Shown here one piece after another: positions 9,066 to 16,832 of a DNA stretch of 64,000 nt. The translations under genes and the position numbers were made by a program. Below the pieces are notes generated by a model that was not told the origin of the DNA, searched no databases, and was given only the letters and a program-made list of their open reading frames with translations. Position 1 is the stretch's first letter. Each line of letters begins with the position of its first letter. The DNA is from JAAFHB01 sp942493325 (GTDB taxonomy: Bacteria > Bacteroidota > Bacteroidia > Bacteroidales > Prolixibacteraceae), in contig OW818689.1 of NCBI GenBank assembly GCA_942493325.1, positions 1,488,001 through 1,552,000 of the forward strand. Reading direction: 5' to 3'.

Positions 9066-10070
9066 TTAGTGAGCTACTAAATTTTCAGATTCGATATTTT
9101 TTCTGAAATAAAATGCGGCCTGGTCCCCTTTGCCTTCCTGATTAAACTGCGATGCACGCTTCTTGTATTGGCTCTTTTTTATTTTCCGTTGAATAAACCT
9201 CATCAAACCTTTTGGTCTTGGAGCACATAGGGGTATATCAAGTAAGTATTTTTCGCTACCTGTAAATTGAAAGTGAGTAGAATCATAAACCGTTTTATAC
9301 AACTCCAGATTTGAGATTTCAGCAATTATTTGCATACTTTTGACGGAATGGAGGAAAAAATGTCTTGGAGCATCCAACTGTACCCAATTCGTTCGATAAT
9401 GTTCCCATGCGAAAGAAGAAACCGTCGGAATTCGTATTATGCATACTCCGTTCGGGGCTAACAGTTCAAAAACTTTCCTCATGTTCTCCAATGGATCATC
9501 AATATGCTCAAATGAATGATGATAAGTAATAATATCAAATGTCCCTTTTATGTCGTATACATTTGAATTCTTAATTTGCAAACCATTTGAGTAAATATAC
9601 GGCGTTTTCAGGTATGGATCGCAACCTAAAAGATTTTTGAATCCGATCTCGGCTAAGGGATAAAGAAAGCTTCGACCATTACCGCAACCAACATCAAGGA
9701 TTCTTGAATTATTATTAACACTCAATCCGCGAAATATGTCATAGTAATCGAAACCGGAAATCAGCCTCATGAATTTCCGCTGGCGTTCTCCTCCATTTAC
9801 TAAGGATGTATACTGCATTCGCTTAATCACTCCAAATATTCCCTTAAAATTTCCACCATCAAACTTGCCAAAGCTGTAATAATTTCCGGGATAGTATATA
9901 GACATGTCTTTCGGAAATTCATAAATCTGAAGACAATGGCAGGCGTTACATTCGAAATAAACGAACTCATCATTTATTCCATACATTCTTTCACGTGCAA
10001 TGTATTGGATATTCTTATCAGAATTACCACATATTTTACACGTATAAACTTTTCCTTTCGTTATAAGCAT
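9066..10070 (-). CDS. Class I SAM-dependent methyltransferase with N-terminal zinc ribbon
   Basis: About 334 residues. A small Cys4 zinc ribbon (CKIC near residue 10, then CNACHC near residue 40) precedes a Rossmann methyltransferase domain. The domain carries motif I ILDVGCGNGRSF, a downstream acidic GCDPY, and the HHSFEHIDDPLENMRKV loop typical of Methyltransf_11/23 proteins in surface-polysaccharide clusters. The acceptor is unknown; sugar or lipid-linked glycan methylation is inferred from the neighbouring glycosyltransferases. The ATG at 10070 is preferred over a TTG two codons upstream. It is transcribed away from the three-gene glycosyltransferase operon. Confidence 0.8.
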   Translation of the reverse strand: MLITKGKVYTCKICGNSDKNIQYIARERMYGINDEFVYFECNACHCLQIYEFPKDMSIYYPGNYYSFGKFDGGNFKGIFGVIKRMQYTSLVNGGERQRKFMRLISGFDYYDIFRGLSVNNNSRILDVGCGNGRSFLYPLAEIGFKNLLGCDPYLKTPYIYSNGLQIKNSNVYDIKGTFDIITYHHSFEHIDDPLENMRKVFELLAPNGVCIIRIPTVSSFAWEHYRTNWVQLDAPRHFFLHSVKSMQIIAEISNLELYKTVYDSTHFQFTGSEKYLLDIPLCAPRPKGLMRFIQRKIKKSQYKKRASQFNQEGKGDQAAFYFRKNIESENLVAH

Positions 10071-10199
10071 TGTCAATTTAATTTCAACTACGGCAAAAAC
10101 AACTAATTATTCTTATTAAGATCAAATAGAAAACGGGCGCAAGATATAACAATAATAAACACTAATTGATCTGTTATACTATGCACAAAAAAATATTCA

Positions 10200-10228
10200 T
10201 TGTGTTGTATAACGAATGTGTACATTTG
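10200..10228 (+). promoter_or_regulatory. Bacteroidota-type promoter for the glycosyltransferase operon
   Basis: TTG at 10200-10202 is followed by 18 bp and TACATTTG at 10221-10228. This fits the -33/-7 consensus TTTG...TAnnTTTG of the phylum. Transcription would start near 10234, about 45 nt before the ATG at 10279. Confidence 0.5.
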
Positions 10229-10278
10229 TTTCTTAATTTAAATGTCAATTTATTATATGCATATTCCCAATTTAAGTG

Positions 10279-11193
10279 ATGACGGAACAAAATAAAAGCA
10301 TCTGCATTTTTATTCATTTCTCAGAGCAGCAATACATTCCGTACTATGTCCAGGTTTTTGTTAATGAGTTGGCAAGATTTTTTGATGAAGTCGTTTTATT
10401 GTCTAATCAAAAAACTTTAACATCACTTCCCGTTTTAGGAAAGAATGTCGTAATCACATTTCAGGAAAATATCGGATATGATTTCGGGAGATTTTACAAT
10501 TACTACAAAACAATCGATACAGACAACTATAGCAGAATAGCATGCGTAAACGACAGTAATATATTAATAAACAACCTTGACAATGTTTTAAAATGGGAAA
10601 ATATCGCTCCATTTGATTTCTGGGGACTTGTTGATTCATACGAAAAACCCTGGTTTTCAAAACATTTAAACAATCACCATAAACAAAGTCATTTTTTGAT
10701 TTTTCACAAAAAGTCTATTGAGCTACTTGATGAGTACTTTCGTTCTGTAAACGTTGATGAATTTTTCGAAGAAAAAGATTTAAAAATACTGCGACGTAAC
10801 GTAATCGATAAATGGGAAATTGGGCTAAGCCAATTTATGATTTCCAAAGAGCTGGAGATTGGTCATTTTTACGACAGCAAAAAAATTACTACTCAATTTA
10901 ATATTCGGCCGGATTCAAATATTTCCCATTCATTATATGAAGAACTTCTGGCAACCGGATATCCGCTTATAAAGAAGAAAGTGATTGTCGAGCAGAAAAG
11001 TTTTTTTGGGAAAAACAGCATTACCTGGAAAAAACTGATCAAAAAACATGGAAATCCTAAATGGAAACTGGATACAATGATTGAAGAACTTGATCTAATG
11101 AAAAAGGACTACTCAGAAAATGAACGATCAATATTTGTCAATAAATTAATCATATATTTGCAACATAAATTCATCAAACCTGGCGAAAATTAG
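10279..11193 (+). CDS. Rhamnan-synthesis-F-like glycosyltransferase
   Basis: 304 residues resembling the RgpF/rhamnan synthesis F family, which is found in surface polysaccharide and O-antigen clusters. Recognisable segments are the N-terminal strand ICIFIHFSEQ, the middle NIGYDFGRFYNYY and the acidic VNDSNILINN stretch, where GT-A-like enzymes keep a metal-binding Asp. SHFLIFHKKS follows. Donor and acceptor sugars cannot be read from sequence. The ATG at 10279 is preferred over the overlapping GTG at 10276. It is the first gene of a three-gene plus-strand operon, and a promoter-like sequence precedes it. Confidence 0.65.
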   Translation: MTEQNKSICIFIHFSEQQYIPYYVQVFVNELARFFDEVVLLSNQKTLTSLPVLGKNVVITFQENIGYDFGRFYNYYKTIDTDNYSRIACVNDSNILINNLDNVLKWENIAPFDFWGLVDSYEKPWFSKHLNNHHKQSHFLIFHKKSIELLDEYFRSVNVDEFFEEKDLKILRRNVIDKWEIGLSQFMISKELEIGHFYDSKKITTQFNIRPDSNISHSLYEELLATGYPLIKKKVIVEQKSFFGKNSITWKKLIKKHGNPKWKLDTMIEELDLMKKDYSENERSIFVNKLIIYLQHKFIKPGEN

Positions 11194-11254
11194 GAGACAG
11201 AAATAAATCAAAATATTGATATTCTGACTCATGACTTCATCAAATTGTTAGTTA

Positions 11255-12070
11255 ATGCAAAACAGCGACAATTGCAAAATATACGTATTCCATTATAAAA
11301 ACGGTGAACCATTCCCCGATTTACCTTGTTATATTCACATTCTGGCAGGGCAGGAAACCTACGCTCAGCAATCAGTTTTAACAGGAGACAATACTGGCGA
11401 AAACATTTCGAATAAAAACCAATATTACAGCGAATTAACAGGAATATACTGGGTATATAAAAACCAATCGTCCGACATTGTTGGTACTTGCCATTACAGG
11501 CGTTTTTTCACAGCTAAGGGCGAACCGTTTCAATATAAGTTGAAACGTTTGCTCTATTATTTCGGCAGATTAGATATTGGAAGACATGGTTTGATCTACA
11601 CTTCGAACCGTGATTATTGGATTAACCGCATTTTAACCTGTGATGAAGCAATATCAGTTTTAAAGAATTTCGACGCAATTATGCCCATTAAACGAAAGTT
11701 AAGACAGTCGATTGAAAGCCATTATAACAAATATCACGACGCATCAGATTTACAATTACTTCGTCATATTATAAGTGAAAAAGCTCCTGAATATTCTTCT
11801 TCGTTCGAAACTACTCTTCAGCAAAAAAGGTTGTATGCCAATAATATGATGGTGATGAAAAGCCAAAAATTTGAAGCATTGTGCGCCTGGCTTTTTATGT
11901 TGTTGTTTGAATTTGAAGCACGGGTCAATCTGAAAAACTACACTGATTATCAGCAACGAATATTTGGTTTTATCTCCGAAAGGTTGATCACCACATGGGT
12001 AAATCATCATCAGTTAAGGGTAAAAGAGTTTCCCTTGATTTATTTCAGAAATCTCAAAAAAGGAAATTAA
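11255..12070 (+). CDS. DUF4422 glycosyltransferase-like protein
   Basis: 271 residues. The N-terminal strand KIYVFHYKNG is followed by ENISNKNQYYSELTGIYWVY and the segment DIVGTCHYRRFF. This combination of a conserved ExxxxYWxWKN-like stretch and a GxxHYRRxF motif is diagnostic of DUF4422, a family seen in exopolysaccharide and capsule clusters and predicted to be glycosyltransferases. No membrane helix or signal peptide is evident, so it should act on the cytoplasmic side. It is the second gene of the operon, 61 bp after the first. Confidence 0.75.
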   Translation: MQNSDNCKIYVFHYKNGEPFPDLPCYIHILAGQETYAQQSVLTGDNTGENISNKNQYYSELTGIYWVYKNQSSDIVGTCHYRRFFTAKGEPFQYKLKRLLYYFGRLDIGRHGLIYTSNRDYWINRILTCDEAISVLKNFDAIMPIKRKLRQSIESHYNKYHDASDLQLLRHIISEKAPEYSSSFETTLQQKRLYANNMMVMKSQKFEALCAWLFMLLFEFEARVNLKNYTDYQQRIFGFISERLITTWVNHHQLRVKEFPLIYFRNLKKGN

Positions 12071-12119
12071 CAATCAAATTATCCGGAATAGTATCTCTCA
12101 CCTGTTAAAAAACATCATT

Positions 12120-12833
12120 TTGAAAGATTTAGTTTTGATAACACCTGTAAAAGATTCGCTTAATACGCTGCTTGAAACAGTTCGTTCGATTGCTCCTGAA
12201 ACTGCCAATTTTGACTATTATATTTTTAATGATTTCAGTACAGTTGAGACCAGAAAATGGCTGGATGAAAACTCCGGCAAATTTGGTTTCCAGGTTATTA
12301 ACATCGAAGAACACACAACAAAAAAATCGCCTAATTACCGAACTATATTACTGATGGCCAGGGAACTATCACTCAGGAAGAATGCCCACCTTGTAATTAT
12401 TGAGTCGGACGTAATTGTCAGTGCTGATACCATCAAAGGTCTTAACCGTCTGGCGGATGAATTGCCCGATGCCGGATTGATAGGCTCGGTCACAGTTGAT
12501 CACAACGGAAAAGTAAACTTCCCCTATCTATATGCATTAACTGATGGTAAAACAGGAACTTATATTTCAAATCACAGCATCAGTTTTTGTTGTACGCTTT
12601 TAACGAACAATTTTCTAAAGCAATTCGATTTTAACGAATTGCCTGAAACACTGGATTGGTTTGACGTGCCGATTACTAAGAAATCGAGGGGATTAGGCTT
12701 TAAAAATTATATTTCGAAAAACCTGCCGGTCTTCCATCAACCACATGGAAGCCGTCCATGGAAAATGCTAAAATATAAGAATCCATTTTTGTACTATCTG
12801 AAAAAGTTCATTTTGCAGCGCGACCGAATCTGA
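12120..12833 (+). CDS. Family 2 glycosyltransferase
   Basis: 237 residues with a GT-A fold. The N-terminus VLITPVKDSLNTLLETVRSI is the usual nucleotide-sugar-binding strand and helix. The region LVIIESDVIVS carries an ESD in the place of the common DxD metal motif. Length and motif order fit GT2; donor and acceptor are unknown. The start is TTG at 12120, immediately before the conserved first strand; no ATG is available upstream in frame near it. It is the third gene of the operon and overlaps the convergent kinase gene by 26 bp. Confidence 0.75.
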   Translation: MKDLVLITPVKDSLNTLLETVRSIAPETANFDYYIFNDFSTVETRKWLDENSGKFGFQVINIEEHTTKKSPNYRTILLMARELSLRKNAHLVIIESDVIVSADTIKGLNRLADELPDAGLIGSVTVDHNGKVNFPYLYALTDGKTGTYISNHSISFCCTLLTNNFLKQFDFNELPETLDWFDVPITKKSRGLGFKNYISKNLPVFHQPHGSRPWKMLKYKNPFLYYLKKFILQRDRI

Positions 12834-13593
12834 AAATAAATTTAATAACATCTTTCATATACTCACGCTTTTTAAGATTCGAACCACCCTTGCGATAAAT
12901 ATCCACAATAGTTTTTGCTGCTTTTTCAGGGTTTTCACCTCTCAATAAGGCATATTCGCGACCGATTAAACCAAGAGTATTTTGATCGGCATCAAGCCGG
13001 CAAAAATTACTCAAACCCTTTTCAAAACGTACCGGACCGAAGGTCATCCTGTTCAAATCAACAACATTAAATTCGAATTGACCATCTGTTTTGGTGATTA
13101 AGGTGTTTCCAGGCGAATAATCGAGGTGAAAAATTCTGTTTTGATGTAGTTTGTTATAAGTGAACTGTACCCATTGGCGCAGGATTTCATCTCTAAGTTC
13201 CACTTTAAAGTCCAGTACCTCACGAAGTGTATAATTGTAATTCAAATGCAGTGAAACATAATAACTGTTTGTAAGTAAACCATTTTTGGTGCACTCTACA
13301 AAACCTACGGGCATAGGTGTAGCTATTCCTAAAGATAAAAACTTCCGTGCATAACTATATGAACGGGCAGCTTTAGATCGTCTGAAATAAACATAGACAA
13401 ACCGGTTTATCAGATTCGTAACTTTAAACGATTTAACATTCAGTTGGTAATTTCCAATATTAAATACTTTTACCTCATTTCTCAACTTGAAAATAGTTTC
13501 TCCTGAATGGGAAAAATTCGAAGACAATTGACTGATCCATGGTTCCAACTCCCCAAACTCAGGGGCTATTTCATATTTTATTTTTTCACTCAT
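12808..13593 (-). CDS. Lipopolysaccharide kinase (Kdo/WaaP-like) family protein
   Basis: 261 residues with a protein-kinase-like fold of the RIO/WaaP group. The catalytic loop is FHLDYSPGNTLI near residue 155, with HxD and the downstream Asn. The metal-binding Asp lies in VVDLNRMTFG, twenty or so residues later. Such enzymes phosphorylate lipid A-core sugars (Kdo or heptose) in the inner membrane or cytosol; which sugar is modified here is unknown. It converges on the glycosyltransferase operon with a 26-bp overlap, supporting a link to lipopolysaccharide or surface-glycan assembly. Confidence 0.8.
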   Translation of the reverse strand: MSEKIKYEIAPEFGELEPWISQLSSNFSHSGETIFKLRNEVKVFNIGNYQLNVKSFKVTNLINRFVYVYFRRSKAARSYSYARKFLSLGIATPMPVGFVECTKNGLLTNSYYVSLHLNYNYTLREVLDFKVELRDEILRQWVQFTYNKLHQNRIFHLDYSPGNTLITKTDGQFEFNVVDLNRMTFGPVRFEKGLSNFCRLDADQNTLGLIGREYALLRGENPEKAAKTIVDIYRKGGSNLKKREYMKDVIKFIFRFGRAAK

Positions 13594-13637
13594 CCTTTGA
13601 AATATTGCTCAGGCTCATTAAAGAACAAAAATAACAC

Positions 13638-14387
13638 TTATTGATTCATAAACCCTTGTTTTTCTAAAACTTCAAGCAACATATTTGAAAATACAACATT
13701 GTCATTTTTCTTATACCTGATATCTGTAAATACCTGAGCAAGCGTTTCTTTATTATTTTCAGCCACAAACATCCTGCTATCTGCACGATTTTCCTTTTCA
13801 TACCAGGCACTCCTGATTTCGTTATCCGTGTAATCTTTGTAGGTCTCCTGATGAACCACTGAATCTAATGGTAGCCGATCAACCTGCTCCGGATTTTCAT
13901 CCGGCCAGCCGATAGTCAGCGTTGTGACCGGGACTACTCCTACAGGAAGTTTGAGAATATCAATAATCTTAGCCGCAAGATAAGTCGTTGTACCTAAGTA
14001 GCACACGCCAAGTCCCTCGCTCTCAGCCGCAACAGTAACATTTTGAGCAACAAGTAACGCATCAATTGCAGCGGTTACGAAAGAGAGAAAATTATCATAC
14101 CCGGGTTCAGCATTCCGGAGTTTACACCATTTATTAAAACGGTTAAAATCAGCACAGAATGTGAGCACAACCGGTGCATTCACAACCATAGGCTGATTGA
14201 AATGGCACGGAGCCAGCGCCTTTTTTCCTGCTTCATCACGGGTAATTATAATGCTGTATAACTGCATATTGCCGGTTGTTGAAGCTCTGCAGCCGGCTTC
14301 AAGAATTTTCCGGAGCAGTGAGTCTTCAACATCCTTTTCTGCATACTTGCGGATTGTCCGGTGCGCCAATAACTGATCGATCATCAT
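13638..14387 (-). CDS. Nitroreductase-family NAD(P)H-dependent FMN oxidoreductase
   Basis: About 250 residues with the nitroreductase fold. The start region HRTIRKYAEKDVEDSLL is typical, with the Arg residues that contact FMN phosphate. ASTTGNMQLYSIIIT is the second FMN-binding segment, and EGLGVCYLGTTT is the third. The length and the C-terminal extension resemble the NfsA-like NADPH oxidoreductase subgroup. The physiological substrate is unknown. I choose the ATG at 14387; an upstream start at 14444 would add nineteen residues unlike the family and would overlap the promoter of the divergent lipopeptide gene. Confidence 0.85.
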   Translation of the reverse strand: MMIDQLLAHRTIRKYAEKDVEDSLLRKILEAGCRASTTGNMQLYSIIITRDEAGKKALAPCHFNQPMVVNAPVVLTFCADFNRFNKWCKLRNAEPGYDNFLSFVTAAIDALLVAQNVTVAAESEGLGVCYLGTTTYLAAKIIDILKLPVGVVPVTTLTIGWPDENPEQVDRLPLDSVVHQETYKDYTDNEIRSAWYEKENRADSRMFVAENNKETLAQVFTDIRYKKNDNVVFSNMLLEVLEKQGFMNQ

Positions 14388-14444
14388 TTCATCATTTTTA
14401 TCGCTGCAAAGATAGAAAACCAAATTTGCGAAACGGTTTAACAT

Positions 14445-14474
14445 TTTGAAATAATAAAACCTTTATTAAATTTG
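14445..14474 (+). promoter_or_regulatory. Bacteroidota-type promoter ahead of the lipopeptide and pectate lyase
   Basis: TTTG at 14445-14448, an 18-bp spacer and TAAATTTG at 14467-14474 form a near-perfect -33/-7 pair. The expected start of transcription is about 14480, at or next to the ATG at 14479. Confidence 0.6.
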
Positions 14475-14478
14475 TGAC

Positions 14479-14616
14479 ATGAAAATAAAGCTGATTTTTT
14501 CCATCCTTATACTGATAACCGCACTACTGCTGGTCAGGTGTAAAAGTTGCAATTGCGGCTATCAGCCCCCTAAAGCGCCTAAGGTTTATAATCAGGCTTT
14601 CAGACCTCATAAATAA
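14479..14616 (+). CDS. Small lipoprotein-like peptide (45 residues) coupled to the pectate lyase
   Basis: This short frame starts with ATG and reads MKIKLIFSILILITALLLV, a basic and strongly hydrophobic leader. It is followed by RCKSCNCGYQPP and a short Pro/Lys-rich tail. The Cys after the leader could be lipidated, although the -1 Arg is atypical for a lipobox. Two further Cys follow closely. The stop codon overlaps the pectate lyase start (TAATG, 14614-14618), which suggests translational coupling. A promoter-like pair immediately precedes it. I do not recognise a family. The alternatives are a membrane-anchored peptide or a non-functional leader. Confidence 0.5.
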   Translation: MKIKLIFSILILITALLLVRCKSCNCGYQPPKAPKVYNQAFRPHK

Positions 14617-16028
14617 TGAAAGCAAAATTTGCAGCCTTTTTGATTATTCTGTTGTTTTTATCGGTTGAATTTTCTAATTCTCAAACAATAAGTGATAAAC
14701 CCGGATTAAAAGCATTCCCCGGCGCTGAAGGTTGGGGTTCAGACACTCCAGGTGGAAGAAATGGGAAAGTAATAAAAGTCACCAACCTCCATACCTCCGG
14801 ACCGGGTAGCCTTGCGGAAGCCTGCTCTGCCGACGGAGCGCGGATTGTTATTTTTGAGGTAAGCGGAGTTATAAACGGTGACGTTCTGATAACCAAACCA
14901 TATATTACTATTGCCGGGCAGACCGCTCCCGGGGCAGGTATTACCATCGAAGGTAAGCTGGGCACTTACGATTTTGGAGTTCATGATATAATTGTTCGTC
15001 ATCTGCGAATGCGCAGACCACGTGATACAGGGAGTGGCGGCGATGCAATACAGATGGGGGGAACGGGACCTGAAAACAGGGGTACATTCAACATTATCCT
15101 TGACCATCTTTCACTGAGCTGGGGAAACGACGAGGTAATTGATCTCTATAATGCCCACCATATCACCGTTCAATGGTGTACTGTAGAAGAATCCGATGAC
15201 AAAGGGCATGACAAAGGCGAACATAATTACGGAATGATTTCTGCAGCAGAAAACAGCGGAGCTGTATCGGTTCACCATAATTTATGGGCACATCATTCGC
15301 GGAGAGTACCTTGCATGGCTCCTTACAGGGAAAATGCAACTGACGACTTTTGCAATAACCTGATATACAACTGCCGGGGTGGCTACACAGACGACGGACA
15401 TGGAAACCGGGCCAAAAGTGCGGTTAATCTGTACAAAAACTACTACCGCCGTGGTCCACAAACCCTGGAGAGAATATATCCGTTTGCCCTTTCACCGGCA
15501 ATGTCTTACTTTGTAAAAGACAATTATTTCGAGGATTGGGGTTACCAGGATCATCCGAAATACTGGAAATTTAATAATCAACCCGGTGGTGTTCCGAAAT
15601 GGGTGCAATTTAATAACAATGGAAAGGAGCTTACCGAACCCGGCCAGACACCTCCTGTTACCACCCAGGATCCCAGGGAAGTATATGATCTGATTCTTTC
15701 GAAGGCCGGCTGCTGGCCAAGAGATCATGTAACAAAAAGAACCATAGAGGAAGTGAAAAGCAAAAGTGGGTTGTGGGGTCGTAACGCGCCACTTGAGCCA
15801 TCTGACGACTGGTTTATGCAGGGTTTAAAAGTGCAAGCAGCTCAACTGGATTCCGATGGCGATGGAATACCCGATAATTGGGAAAAAGGGCATAGATTGG
15901 ATCCGAAAAATCCGTCAGATGCAAACAAGATCGTTCAGGCTTCTGCTTCTATAGACCCCCGCCAGCACGGATATAGCTTCATCGAGTTCTATATAAATGA
16001 AATTGCAGATAATCTGTTATTGCAGTAA
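14616..16028 (+). CDS. Pectate lyase, polysaccharide lyase family 1
   Basis: 470 residues with a signal peptide ending near SVEFSNSQ. The secreted enzyme would cleave alpha-1,4-galacturonan by beta-elimination with calcium. The right-handed beta-helix begins with KAFPGAEGWGSDTPGGR, typical of Bacteroidota PL1. Core motifs are TIAGQTAPGAGITI, HDIIVRHLRMRRPRD (near 127), LDHLSLSWGNDEVID, and VHHNLWAHHSRRVPC with a catalytic-region Arg. A DxDxDG calcium-type loop (LDSDGDGIPDNW) lies near residue 410. No type IX C-terminal domain is visible, so it is probably periplasmic. It overlaps the lipopeptide stop by 1 bp and lies upstream of a SusC/D pair. Confidence 0.9.
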   Translation: MKAKFAAFLIILLFLSVEFSNSQTISDKPGLKAFPGAEGWGSDTPGGRNGKVIKVTNLHTSGPGSLAEACSADGARIVIFEVSGVINGDVLITKPYITIAGQTAPGAGITIEGKLGTYDFGVHDIIVRHLRMRRPRDTGSGGDAIQMGGTGPENRGTFNIILDHLSLSWGNDEVIDLYNAHHITVQWCTVEESDDKGHDKGEHNYGMISAAENSGAVSVHHNLWAHHSRRVPCMAPYRENATDDFCNNLIYNCRGGYTDDGHGNRAKSAVNLYKNYYRRGPQTLERIYPFALSPAMSYFVKDNYFEDWGYQDHPKYWKFNNQPGGVPKWVQFNNNGKELTEPGQTPPVTTQDPREVYDLILSKAGCWPRDHVTKRTIEEVKSKSGLWGRNAPLEPSDDWFMQGLKVQAAQLDSDGDGIPDNWEKGHRLDPKNPSDANKIVQASASIDPRQHGYSFIEFYINEIADNLLLQ

Positions 16029-16066
16029 TTAGAATGAGCTAATTTACCAATGTGAAGATGAGTCAA

Positions 16067-16162
16067 GGTGAGAAATGAAGTGACCGGGTGACTTTTCAAG
16101 GAAAGAAAAGTGGCCCGTAAGTTTTGCTCAATTTTTGAATTGCAGTCACCCGGTCACTTCTG
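16067..16162. repeat. Palindromic interspersed element, copy 2 (inverse orientation)
   Basis: Reverse complement of the 3925-4020 element with scattered substitutions. Its terminal inverted repeats are perfect over 17 bp (GAAGTGACCGGGTGACT and its complement). The flank GGTGAGAAAT, outside the palindrome, is also conserved. Confidence 0.85.
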
Positions 16163-16221
16163 ATTCGGTAAACAAAAATCAGGACGAGTCATTGTTCTTC
16201 AGGAATAAATGGTTATGGGTG

Positions 16222-16326
16222 TTAAGCAAATGGTATTATTACCAAAAGTGGTTCGCGCTCTTTGAGTGCTTCCAATAAAAGTTTGGCTTTAAAATCTTTA
16301 CTGAATTTCCTTCGATTTGTCGACAT
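16222..16326 (-). pseudogene. IS3-family transposase OrfA remnant
   Basis: A 34-codon minus-strand frame beginning STNRRKFSKDFKAK and continuing LLLEALKERE, then losing similarity and stopping. This is the N-terminal helix-turn-helix start of IS3/IS911-type OrfA proteins. No OrfB, no terminal repeats and no longer homology follow, so it is a decayed fragment. Confidence 0.7.
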
Positions 16327-16832
16327 AAATTTAAATTTTAAAGATGCTAAATTTATATCTTAACTCCTTGTCCTATTTTTTGGAAGTATCATAAAATTAA
16401 TAGACCCATCGGTTATCCGCTAATAATGACTTTAAAAATAAAGTCTTGAATTCTTCGATTTTTAAATGGCTGGGAGATTCATATTTGACCATGATGAGCA
16501 AACTTTTTGTCTTGAACCTACCAATTTCCTTACACTTTTCAAAGAAAAATAATACTAAATTTAAATGATATTTTATTGACAATCAATGGTTAATATCATT
16601 TTTTAACAAAACCTGATTAAAAATTGCGGTAAATATGAAAATAGTGTTTTTTAGTTTATCTTTAGCACTTTATCTCTTCTAACTATAACTTATACACCGT
16701 GAACGAAATTAACCTTAAAACATAACACCAATGAAGACAATTAATGGACCTTGAGCAAGAAAAATGAAATCACATCGTTGATTTTCGTAAAAAACATCTT
16801 TTCGATATTTTTAACTAACGTAATTAAAACAT

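Larger units (their letters stand above)
16029..16832. other. Intergenic region between pectate lyase and SusC
   Basis: About 800 bp without an intact gene. It holds the second copy of the palindromic element (16067-16162), an IS3 transposase remnant (16222-16326) and then about 500 bp of AT-rich DNA that should contain the SusC promoter. No convincing -33/-7 pair was found there. A 61-codon minus-strand frame at 16397-16582 has no recognisable feature. Confidence 0.7.

Noticed and set aside
16397..16582. 61-codon minus-strand frame upstream of SusC
   Set aside because: Lys/Phe/Leu-rich with no recognisable motif; lies in a region of decayed repeats.
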